The position numbers were made by a program, and so were the translations under genes. The notes below the pieces were generated by a model, which was not told the DNA's origin, ran no database searches, and saw only the letters and a program-made list of their open reading frames with translations. From JASFQI01 sp050115555 (GTDB lineage Bacteria > Desulfobacterota > DSM-4660 > Desulfatiglandales > HGW-15), in the NCBI GenBank assembly GCA_050115555.1, contig JASFQI010000056.1, positions 1-19,723 on the forward strand: a stretch of 19,723 nt of DNA, given 5' to 3'. Below are positions 8,185 to 14,568 of this stretch, in pieces. Every line of letters starts with the position of its first letter. Positions within the stretch are counted from its first letter, which is position 1.

Positions 8185-8619
8185 TCACTGCTCGAGCATC
8201 CGGGCCATGAGCCGGAGCGCATTCGCCGTGCGGGGACGATCGCCTTCCGGAATGTTCGCGAGCAGCTGGGATAGTGGCTCGTCAAAGGGGGACTCCAGCT
8301 CGGAGGCCACTTCCCGACCCCTGGGGGTGAGGCACACGTACACGCGGCGACGGTCCTTTCCCTTCCGCTGCCGCTGAACCAGCCTCTCCGACTGCAGATA
8401 ATCCAAAATCCCCGTGGCCGTGCCCCGGCTGATCCCCACGAGATCCGCCAGCTTCCCTGCCGTACAGGTCCCCTGGGCCAGCAATTCCCGCAAGGCCATC
8501 CACTGGGAAACGGTCAACCGGGATTGTGCGGTGAACCGACGGGCGCGATGCTCGACAGCCCGCACAATACGTCTAAGGGATCGAGCCATGTCCTCTGAAT
8601 ATTCATTCGTTGCAGGCAT
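8185..8619 (-). CDS. MarR-family transcriptional regulator
   Basis: 144-residue winged-helix DNA-binding protein. The HTH is in LTVSQWMALRELL through AGKLADLVGISRGTATGILD, and the wing carries the typical KGKDRRRVYVCLTPRG. Residues before and after form the helical dimerisation region. MarR proteins are usually dimeric repressors relieved by small ligands, and some (GbsR/OpuCR types) control choline or betaine uptake. I chose ATG 8619, with GAGG four bases upstream, over a GTG at 8649 that has no clear ribosome-binding site. It lies upstream of proV in the same direction. Its promoter carries an overlapping inverted repeat and its leader a terminator-like hairpin, so autoregulation is likely. 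Control of the importer is an inference from position and the shared ATGACCAA sequence. Confidence 0.87.
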   Translation of the reverse strand: MPATNEYSEDMARSLRRIVRAVEHRARRFTAQSRLTVSQWMALRELLAQGTCTAGKLADLVGISRGTATGILDYLQSERLVQRQRKGKDRRRVYVCLTPRGREVASELESPFDEPLSQLLANIPEGDRPRTANALRLMARMLEQ

Positions 8620-8660
8620 ACAGCCTCGAGGCAATGGCCGCGACCCCACCCTGTGCAGGG

Positions 8661-8710
8661 AAAAAAAAGCGCAATGACTCCCCTTCCGGCAAGCTGAAGG
8701 TGTCTTGCGC
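8661..8710 (-). terminator. Terminator-like hairpin in the marR leader (possible attenuator)
   Basis: On the minus strand GCGCAA, GAC and CCTTC pair in order with GAAGG, GTC and TTGCGC. That gives about 14 base pairs interrupted by small bulges, followed at once by eight Ts (8668-8661). The structure lies between the marR promoter (8754-8782) and the marR start (8619), so it could attenuate marR transcription. It could also be a second stop for readthrough from the AOR operon. Confidence 0.75.
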
Positions 8711-8745
8711 AGTGATTCGGGATCGAAAATTTACGACACTAAATA

Positions 8746-8772
8746 TTGGTTCTATCATAATTTGATGACCAA
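8746..8772. promoter_or_regulatory. Imperfect inverted repeat overlapping the marR promoter (candidate MarR operator)
   Basis: The outer arms TTGGT (8746-8750) and ACCAA (8768-8772) are perfectly inverted. The inner ATCA/TGAT pairs are also inverted with a one-base offset. The repeat covers the -10 element and most of the spacer of the marR promoter, where a repressor would block RNA polymerase. Its right half, ATGACCAA, recurs upstream of proV. Confidence 0.5.
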
Positions 8773-8782
8773 ACCATGTCAA
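8754..8782 (-). promoter_or_regulatory. Sigma-70-type promoter of marR
   Basis: The minus strand carries a perfect -35 TTGACA (8782-8777), a 17-base spacer and TATGAT (8759-8754), which matches five of six -10 bases. It is the best consensus promoter in the window. Initiation near 8747 would leave a leader of about 127 bases before marR. Confidence 0.8.
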
Positions 8783-8795
8783 GAGGAGTGGTCGG

Positions 8796-8822
8796 AAAAA
8801 CGCATGCTCGACGGCGAGCATG
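8796..8822 (-). terminator. Rho-independent terminator of the ferredoxin-AOR-MoaD operon
   Basis: CATGCTCG and CGAGCATG form a perfect 8-bp stem around a 4-base loop. On the minus strand it is followed by two bases and five Ts (8800-8796). It lies about 130 bases beyond the stop codon of the MoaD-like gene. Confidence 0.75.
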
Positions 8823-8832
8823 ACACCGCCGA

Positions 8833-8868
8833 CACCTGGAAACCCTGTCACTCCAGGGGTTTCAGGTG
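8833..8868. repeat. Hairpin preceding the AOR-operon terminator
   Basis: CACCTG and AAACCC pair with GGGTTT and CAGGTG, making a 12-bp stem with one bulged G and an 11-base loop. There is no T-run. It sits ten bases before the T-tailed hairpin in the direction of transcription, so the pair acts as a tandem structure that may protect the 3' end of the mRNA or help termination. Confidence 0.6.
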
Positions 8869-8948
8869 CATATCAAGCCACGGTTGATTGAAATTTCCGA
8901 TATTGTCGTGAAAAAGTGAATGAGGTCCGCGTTTCGCGCGCTATATGA

Positions 8949-9191
8949 TCACCCTCCGGCGATGGGGGCCAGGAGGGAAAGTTCGGCATCCCGGGACACT
9001 GTGCTGTCCCGGGTGAGGAGTGTTTTCCCCTGGATCACGCTTCTGACCACCAGGGGGGGGATCCCGGCCCTGCCCAGGATCTCTCGAACGGTCGTTCCTC
9101 GAGGAACCGAGAGGTCCAGGCGAACCGGTACGTCCTGAAGCATATCCTCCAGATTGGGGCTCAGGTGGAGGACGACTCGAATGTCCGTCAT
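8949..9191 (-). CDS. MoaD/ThiS-like sulfur carrier protein linked to AOR
   Basis: 80-residue beta-grasp protein that ends exactly at Gly-Gly (SLLAPIAGG), the hallmark of ubiquitin-like sulfur carriers. These are adenylated at the C-terminal Gly and converted to a thiocarboxylate. The family includes MoaD, which supplies the dithiolene sulfur of molybdopterin, and ThiS. The upstream partner is an aldehyde:ferredoxin oxidoreductase, whose tungstopterin contains dithiolenes, so a dedicated role in making that cofactor is the natural reading; MoaD-like genes next to aor are known in other organisms. The ATG overlaps the AOR stop as ATGA (9191-9188), showing coupling. It is the last gene of its operon. 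No MoeB-type activating enzyme is present in this window. Confidence 0.85.
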   Translation of the reverse strand: MTDIRVVLHLSPNLEDMLQDVPVRLDLSVPRGTTVREILGRAGIPPLVVRSVIQGKTLLTRDSTVSRDAELSLLAPIAGG

Positions 9192-11077
9192 GTGCCCAGC
9201 ACCCGGGCCACGTCGTCGAGACCCAGCCTCTTCAAGGTGTCTCCGCTGGGACGGCCCTGCCGGTCCCAGCCCCGGGCGTCATAGTACTCGTCCAGGAGAC
9301 GTTCCACGTCCTCCCGGCTGATGCAGTGACCCTCGTTCGGTCCGTTGGGGACCGGATCGTTCATGAGCCGGGCCGGGGGGTAGTCGTATGCCCGCCCGAA
9401 CCCCGGGACCTCCCGCACGGAAACGGCGCGGGTCAGGTTCCAGACCCTCTCAGAGGTCCGGAGCAGCTCATCCCAGGCGAGCTTTCTCCCCGTGCAGAGC
9501 TGGAACAACTCTTCATAGTATTCCACCTCGAAGCCCAGCTCCATGAACTGGAGCCGGCAGATGCCAAGGAGGTCGAACGCCGGCCGCAGGTGCTGCGAGG
9601 CGATCACGTACTTGGACTGCCCGCCCACCTTTGCCTTGGGCAGCTTCTTGATCTCACCGCCTCCGGCGATCAGGTCGTGGACGCTGGTGGCGGAACCCAC
9701 CACATCCTGTCCCAGGACCCAGGACCGGTTGTGATGCGCCCCTACATCCGCCGTCATGTAGGATAGCATCATTCCGGGGGCATTGCGACACTCATACCCG
9801 GTCCACTCCAGGCCCTTCACCTGAATGGCGAAATCCAAAGATCCCTGGCCCACGGCCTCGGCGGCCCGCTTCGTTCCCTCGGCCAGGAGATCGCCCAGGC
9901 CCTTTCGATGGGCGATGAGGTCCAGCAGGTAGGTCACGGACTCCAGGTCGCCGAAGCGGACCTCGCGGCCGATCCGTTCCTTGGAGAGGATGCCCCGCTC
10001 GAAGCACTCGATGGTCCAGGAGGCCACCACACCGCCCGAGATGGTGTCCAGGCCCAGCTCGTCGCAGACGTAGTTGGCATAAGCCACGTCCTCGATGGTC
10101 TGGAGGTCGCAGTTCCCGCCGAGAAGGGAGATGGTCTCGAACTCCGGGCCTTCCACCTCCACTTGCCCCAGAGAGGTCCTGGCGCGCCCGTACTTGCCGC
10201 ACGGCGTGGGGCAGCAGAAGCAGCCCTTGTCCGTGACCTTGAGGTGATCAAGGATGGCTTTGCCGTTGATGGCCTGGTAGTGGTCCGCAAAAGAGGTTTG
10301 AAAGTTTCGCGTGGGAAACGCGCCCACCTCGTTCACCCAATTCGTGAGGCCGGCCGTGCCTTCCGGTGTCCAGCCCAGAAATCCCGGCTTCTCCTGAATC
10401 GCGGCATAGGCCCGCTTGCTGGCCTGGTACAGGCCTTCCAGGTCGTGGGCCTCGAGCGACCCGGTGCCGCGCACCAGCACGGCCTTGATCTTCTTGGAAC
10501 CGAGCACGGCCCCGATCCCGGTCCGGCCCGCCTGTCGGCCGAAGTCGTGCGAAATACACGCGAATCGGACGAGGTTCTCCCCGCCCGGGCCGATGGTCAG
10601 GACCTCGAAGTCCTCGCCAAACTCCTCCTTCAGCTGCTTCTCCAGGGAGAGAGACCCCATGCCCCAGTAGGCCCCGGCCGGGCGCACCTCCACGGCATCG
10701 TTGTCGATCACCAGGATGCTCGGTTCGGGGGCTTTACCCGTGAGGATCAGCGCGTCGTACCCCGCATACTTGAGAACCGGTCCGAAGTGCCCGCCCATGT
10801 TCGAGTCGGCATATCCCCCGGTCGCCGGGGACTTGCACCCGAAGCTCGTCTTGCCGCTCGCCGGAATGAGGTGGCCGGAAAGGGGGCCGGTCGCCACGAT
10901 AAATGGGTTCGCCGGGTCGAACACGTCGATCCCCGGGGGAAGCTCCTCCCACAGCCAGCGGGCCACGAATCCACGCCCGCCGATGAAATGCTCGATCAGG
11001 TCCTCCGGGAGGGGTTGCTTCTCGATCCGGCCCGAGGACAAATCGACTCTCAGCACGGTCCCGGCATACCCTTTCAT
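9188..11077 (-). CDS. aor: Aldehyde:ferredoxin oxidoreductase family, tungstopterin enzyme
   Basis: 629-residue enzyme of the AOR family, which oxidises aldehydes to carboxylates with a bis-tungstopterin and one [4Fe-4S] cluster and passes electrons to ferredoxin. The N-terminal pterin-binding domain shows GGRGFVARWLWEEL, ATGPLSGHLIPASGKTSFG and GGYADSNMGGHFGP. The cluster ligands are Cys286, Cys289 and Cys293 in GCFCCPTPCGK and Cys507 in GICRLQF, matching the CxxCxxxC-plus-distal-Cys pattern of the archaeal enzyme. GAHHNRS and PEFETIS supply the conserved His and Glu regions. The length is normal. I chose ATG 11077, with GAGGAGGTGA just upstream, because it begins MKGYAGTVLRVDL as in the family; the longer frame is a shadow. 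It overlaps the ferredoxin stop (ATGA) and the MoaD-like start (ATGA). The substrate aldehyde is unknown. Confidence 0.93.
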   Translation of the reverse strand: MKGYAGTVLRVDLSSGRIEKQPLPEDLIEHFIGGRGFVARWLWEELPPGIDVFDPANPFIVATGPLSGHLIPASGKTSFGCKSPATGGYADSNMGGHFGPVLKYAGYDALILTGKAPEPSILVIDNDAVEVRPAGAYWGMGSLSLEKQLKEEFGEDFEVLTIGPGGENLVRFACISHDFGRQAGRTGIGAVLGSKKIKAVLVRGTGSLEAHDLEGLYQASKRAYAAIQEKPGFLGWTPEGTAGLTNWVNEVGAFPTRNFQTSFADHYQAINGKAILDHLKVTDKGCFCCPTPCGKYGRARTSLGQVEVEGPEFETISLLGGNCDLQTIEDVAYANYVCDELGLDTISGGVVASWTIECFERGILSKERIGREVRFGDLESVTYLLDLIAHRKGLGDLLAEGTKRAAEAVGQGSLDFAIQVKGLEWTGYECRNAPGMMLSYMTADVGAHHNRSWVLGQDVVGSATSVHDLIAGGGEIKKLPKAKVGGQSKYVIASQHLRPAFDLLGICRLQFMELGFEVEYYEELFQLCTGRKLAWDELLRTSERVWNLTRAVSVREVPGFGRAYDYPPARLMNDPVPNGPNEGHCISREDVERLLDEYYDARGWDRQGRPSGDTLKRLGLDDVARVLGT

Positions 11078-11481
11078 GCGTTCACCTCCTCGGCCGAATC
11101 CCAGGACACGGTGATGGCGTCCCTCGGGCAGATGGCCGCGCACTCTCCACAACGGGTGCAGAGAATGGGTTGTTCCGTATCCGGATCGAGCTGCAGCACG
11201 TCGTTGGGGCAAGCCTCCACGCAGGCCCCACAGCCGATGCAGTCCTCCTCGTGGAGCCTGTACCGGCCGTTCTCCAGCACGATGGCCTCTTCCGGGCACG
11301 CCTCGGCACACTGGCCGCACTGATCGCACACGTGAATGCGGTACACCCCCGGTGCGGGAAAGCGGGCCTCGATGCGCAGGGCCGCCTTGGCCGTGGTAAT
11401 GGCTTTGAAGTTGGCCACGCTGCAGGCGAGGAGACAGGCGCGGCAGCCGGAGCACAGGTCGTGGTTCAAAATGAATTCCAA
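11074..11481 (-). CDS. Four-cluster ferredoxin, electron partner of AOR
   Basis: 135-residue iron-sulfur protein with sixteen Cys in four groups: residues 10/13/16/20, 52/55/58/62, 81/84/87/91 and 108/111/114/118. All four fit CxxCxxCxxxC, three of them followed by Pro, so up to four [4Fe-4S] clusters are expected. The layout resembles AOR-linked and DMSO-reductase-B-type ferredoxin subunits. The best start is TTG 11481, which has AAAGGGAGA about six bases upstream and gives MEFILNHDLC. The in-frame GTG at 11502 lacks a ribosome-binding site, and the frame further upstream runs antisense-like into mttB. It starts 35 bases after the mttB stop and overlaps the AOR start by four bases. It probably accepts electrons from AOR; the onward acceptor is not in view. 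Confidence 0.87.
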   Translation of the reverse strand: MEFILNHDLCSGCRACLLACSVANFKAITTAKAALRIEARFPAPGVYRIHVCDQCGQCAEACPEEAIVLENGRYRLHEEDCIGCGACVEACPNDVLQLDPDTEQPILCTRCGECAAICPRDAITVSWDSAEEVNA

Positions 11482-11516
11482 GATTTGTCTCCCTTTCTCC
11501 ACGGGCTCGAAACCGC

Positions 11517-13040
11517 CTAGCCCCAGTGTTCGGCCATCCGGTCGATCTCCCGGATCACCTCGTCGGGCAGCGGGGCGGGCTCGTGCCGCATGAAGGTTTC
11601 GGTCACCTCGTGGAGGCGTTCGTGAAACTCGGGTTTTCCCCGGGCGCGCCACTGATTCATGTTGGAGCGGTCGAAGAGCTTCGAGTACCAGATCTCCTTG
11701 AAATAGCGCATGGTGTGGTCTTCCATGAGGAAGTTTCCACCCGGACCGATCCGGTCGATGAGATCCAGGGCCAGGCGCTCGTCGTCCACCTTGATCCCCC
11801 GCATATACCCGTACACCATTTCAATGACCTCGTTCACCAGGACCATGTACTCCGGAGAGATCAGGGTGGAGTGGTCCAGCCAGCCGTTGTCGTGCACCAG
11901 GTTTGCACCGCTCAGGGCCGAGCAGAGGCATGAAAACGTGGCCTCCACGGCGGACTGGGCATCCGGCAGCTTGGCGTCCGAGCACCCGGACATCCCCAGG
12001 AACGGGATGTTGTAGTACTGAGACATCTGGGCCATGGCCGAGGCCATGATGTTCATCTCGGGTGCGCCGTAGGAAAACACGCTGGTGCGCATGTCCATGA
12101 TGGTTGCAAAGGCGCCGTAAACGAAAGGGGCGCCCGGGCGCACGAGCTGGCTCATCAGCAGGCCGAAGAGCGACTCCACGCTTCCCTGGACCACGGTACC
12201 GACCAGGGTGGCCGGGGAGGTGGCCCCGGCCTGGGGCCCCGAGTAGCAGACCTGAGGAAGGCCCTGCTCCGCGGCGAAGAGCACCCGGTCCATGACCGGA
12301 GTCTCGAAGACCAGCGGGGAGATCGGGGAGTTGAAGACGCCGATGATGGGTTTTTCCGTCAGGCGTTCCTCGCTTCCCACCACGGCCACGGCCATGGCGT
12401 GAATGTCCTTGGCGCTCTGGAGGCTGTCGCAGCAGTAGAGAAGGGGTTTCTGGCATGCGGTGAGGGCCTGGCGGGCCGCGAGGCGGTCTGCCGTCGCCGG
12501 GGGCGCATCCGAGGCGACGCCGATGGTCATGGTCCAGGTGAAGTTCGGCAGGGCATCGGCCAGGGCGGCCGCGGTCCGGCAGTCCTCCATGGTGAACGGG
12601 CGTCGCACCCCGTCCGAGGGGTCCAGGAAGTCGTAGGCGTCCAGCGTGGTCCCATACCAGGTCTGGTCCTCCTTCAGGTCCACGGTCTTCTCCCCGAACC
12701 GGTCGTAGAGGGCTACCTCCTGAGCCACCGTGCCCAGAGCCCTTTCCACCAAATCGGGGGGGATGTGGACTCGCGCCCCGTCCACTGTGCAACCGTGACT
12801 GTGCAGGATCTCCCGAGCCCCCTCGTGGTTGACCTGGATCCCGGTCTTCTCCATGAGCTCAAGGGACGCCTCGTGGATGCGCTGCACCTGGTCGTCGCTC
12901 AGCACACGCATGCGGGGCCGGATGTGAAGCTCGGGCATTACGACCTCCGGGGAAGCCGCCTCGGAAGCGGACTCCTCGGGCACCTCACTCCCTTCGATTT
13001 TCTGGATCTCTTCCGCCTCTAGAGGCAACCTCTCGTTCAT
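11517..13040 (-). CDS. MttB-superfamily methylamine:corrinoid methyltransferase, non-pyrrolysine (MtgB/MtpB-like)
   Basis: 507-residue cytoplasmic TIM-barrel enzyme of the trimethylamine methyltransferase superfamily. It should transfer a methyl group from a quaternary amine to the Co(I) corrinoid protein encoded upstream. Family sequence is clear from MRVLSDDQVQRIHEASLELM onward, including CYSGPQAGATSPATLVG, GAFATIMDMRTSVFSYGAPE and GMSGCSDAKLPDAQSAVEA. No in-frame amber interrupts it, so it lacks pyrrolysine and belongs with MtgB (glycine betaine), MtpB (proline betaine) and MtcB (carnitine). Two starts are credible: ATG 13040 (GAGGTGG seven bases upstream) and ATG 12938 (GGAGGT about five bases upstream). 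The extra 34 residues are acidic and low-complexity. A 288-base leader precedes it. HpbD in the same locus favours proline or hydroxyproline betaine as substrate. Confidence 0.92.
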   Translation of the reverse strand: MNERLPLEAEEIQKIEGSEVPEESASEAASPEVVMPELHIRPRMRVLSDDQVQRIHEASLELMEKTGIQVNHEGAREILHSHGCTVDGARVHIPPDLVERALGTVAQEVALYDRFGEKTVDLKEDQTWYGTTLDAYDFLDPSDGVRRPFTMEDCRTAAALADALPNFTWTMTIGVASDAPPATADRLAARQALTACQKPLLYCCDSLQSAKDIHAMAVAVVGSEERLTEKPIIGVFNSPISPLVFETPVMDRVLFAAEQGLPQVCYSGPQAGATSPATLVGTVVQGSVESLFGLLMSQLVRPGAPFVYGAFATIMDMRTSVFSYGAPEMNIMASAMAQMSQYYNIPFLGMSGCSDAKLPDAQSAVEATFSCLCSALSGANLVHDNGWLDHSTLISPEYMVLVNEVIEMVYGYMRGIKVDDERLALDLIDRIGPGGNFLMEDHTMRYFKEIWYSKLFDRSNMNQWRARGKPEFHERLHEVTETFMRHEPAPLPDEVIREIDRMAEHWG

Positions 13041-13328
13041 GGTGAATCCACCTCTGTTTCGTTCTTTTTTCCCCGCTCCGGGGAGCGTGAACGGAAAGCC
13101 CCCCCCCGCAGCGGGAGCCCTATTCCCAAACCTCCAGTAATCCTACACCGGTCTTCGGGGCTGGATCTTCCGACGTTCCGGAGCTCCAGGGCGGGTCTTC
13201 GCTACGGTCTTGCCCGCGGGGGAATCTGCCCCCTTCGCCCCGACAGATCTTCTCCACAGGTCTATCCCACGGGATTCTCCGAGGGACCAACTGGGGGGCG
13301 GAGGACGTGGGGATCTTTCCTTTCTCCC
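13041..13328 (-). other. Long GC-rich spacer upstream of mttB, possibly a structured leader
   Basis: No gene is supported; the one short frame (70 codons) has no homology I recognise. On the minus strand a GAAGAYC-type element recurs. Plus-strand copies are at 13150, 13164, 13194 and 13246 (G[AG]TCTTC), with variants at 13206 and 13312. Several of them are flanked by short complementary arms. CCCCG-CTC-CGGGG (13071-13083) lies close to the mttB ribosome-binding site. I looked for cobalamin, glycine and tetrahydrofolate riboswitch cores and could not match one. Confidence 0.4.
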
Positions 13329-14528
13329 TCAATGCCCGCTCAAAAAACTGCTCCCCTTGATGGAGATCCCCTCCTCATAGCGGCTCAACCGCAGGAGATT
13401 GTCCTTGTTGTCCCGCTCCCCGGTGATCAAATCCGCGCAGAGCCTGCCCACAGCGGGGGACACCATGATGCCCATCCAGTAGCCGCAGTTCAGATGAAAC
13501 CCCGGCACCTCGGGCACCGGGCCGATCAGGGGCTGCTCGTCCGGGGTGTACACATACTGGCCGGCCGAAAGGGACAAATCGGTCTTCTTGAGCCTCTCGA
13601 TGATTCCCGTCCAGAACGGGCTCAAGCGGCTGACCTTGTCCAGGGCCATGGCCGGGAAGTCCCAGTCCCCGAGCGGGTTTTCCATGGGCTCGCTCACCGG
13701 CTCGTCCGGGTCCACCCAGCCCACCAGGCCTCCGCCCGTCTCGGGCCGCCAGTAGGAGCCGTTCACCAGGTCCACCGTGAAGGGCGCCTCCCGCGGCACC
13801 GCGTCCGTGGTAACGAACACCTTCTGCCTCCGCACCGGCTCCAGGGGCAGCTCCACTCCCACCATTCGTGCGACAACGCCTGCAAACGGACCGGCCGCGT
13901 CCACCACGGTGCGGGTCTCAATGGTCCCCCGGTCGGTCTTCACCCCCATCACCCCCTGCCCGTCCGCGAGCACGTCGAGGACGCGGGTCTGAAGGAAAAA
14001 CCGGGCCTTTGTCCCCTTGGCAAATCCCTGAATCAGCTCATGGACCGAGAGCCACCCATCCTGGAGACGAAAGTTGGCCCCTGCGACGTTGGGAGCGAGA
14101 AAGGGAAACCGTTCCCGAAGGGCACTGCCCGCCAGAAACTCCGAATCGGTCACGCCCAGCCGGTGGTGCTCCTGGACCGCTGCTTCCAGTGACGGGAGCA
14201 TGGTCTCATCGTCCGTGACAAAGAGGTAGCCCTGGTGGTGGATGTGGAGATCATACCCGGGCAGCCCGACCCGCTCTCCAAAGTCCTCGAAAAAGTCGAT
14301 GCTCTCCAGGGCCAGGGGGGCCAGGGCGGGCTCGGTGAACTGCGCGCGAAAGCACTCGGCCGATGCCCCGGAAGTCAGGTTGCCCAGGCCGTCTCTCGCC
14401 TCCAGGACGATCACCTCCAGGCCGGCCCTGGAGAGCCAGTAGGCCGTAGCCACGCCTACGGCCCCGCCACCGATCACCACCGCGTCGGCGGTTCGGTTCC
14501 CTGTTTCCGGTACGCCTATCTTCTGCAT
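13329..14528 (-). CDS. FAD-dependent amine oxidoreductase (DAO family, sarcosine/N-methylproline dehydrogenase-like)
   Basis: 399-residue flavoprotein of the D-amino-acid oxidase (DAO) family. The dinucleotide-binding fold starts with DAVVIGGGAVGVATAYWLS (GxGxxG near residues 20-25) and ends in IVLEA with the ribose-binding Glu near 43. The C-terminal FAD segment is GQYVYTPDEQPLIGPVP followed by FHLNCGYWMGIMVSPAVG. It resembles sarcosine oxidase beta-type proteins, which oxidise secondary or tertiary amines, often releasing formaldehyde from an N-methyl group, or oxidise ring amines such as proline. An anaerobe would use it as a dehydrogenase with an electron carrier. The ATG has GAGAGG four bases upstream. 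It starts 40 bases after the methyltransferase gene. N-methylproline, D-proline or a hydroxyproline isomer are plausible substrates; context alone suggests this. Confidence 0.87.
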   Translation of the reverse strand: MQKIGVPETGNRTADAVVIGGGAVGVATAYWLSRAGLEVIVLEARDGLGNLTSGASAECFRAQFTEPALAPLALESIDFFEDFGERVGLPGYDLHIHHQGYLFVTDDETMLPSLEAAVQEHHRLGVTDSEFLAGSALRERFPFLAPNVAGANFRLQDGWLSVHELIQGFAKGTKARFFLQTRVLDVLADGQGVMGVKTDRGTIETRTVVDAAGPFAGVVARMVGVELPLEPVRRQKVFVTTDAVPREAPFTVDLVNGSYWRPETGGGLVGWVDPDEPVSEPMENPLGDWDFPAMALDKVSRLSPFWTGIIERLKKTDLSLSAGQYVYTPDEQPLIGPVPEVPGFHLNCGYWMGIMVSPAVGRLCADLITGERDNKDNLLRLSRYEEGISIKGSSFLSGH

Positions 14529-14568
14529 ACGTCCTCTCCCGACCGCCGGGGGCCAAGTCCACGTGCCC

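Noticed and set aside
8667..8889. CRISPR-like or transposon end signals in the hairpin-rich marR-moaD gap
   Set aside because: The inverted repeats are single hairpins of different sequence, without regularly spaced direct repeats, a transposase or target-site duplications.
9908..11323. 471-codon plus-strand frame opposite AOR and the ferredoxin
   Set aside because: It is antisense to an AOR with conserved cluster ligands and has no domain of its own.
11517..11519. TAG at the end of mttB as a pyrrolysine codon
   Set aside because: The frame ends at the normal family C terminus, the next gene is in another frame, and several other genes here also stop with TAG. No pyl genes are visible.
13041..13328. 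Cobalamin, glycine or tetrahydrofolate riboswitch upstream of mttB
   Set aside because: A GGCGAAGGGG-like patch recalls the glycine aptamer core, but the paired flanking elements and the rest of the consensus are missing, and no B12-box is seen.
13120..13332. 70-codon minus-strand frame in the mttB spacer
   Set aside because: It overlaps the end of the FAD gene, has no convincing ribosome-binding site and no recognisable similarity; its repeated SEDP arises from the DNA repeats.
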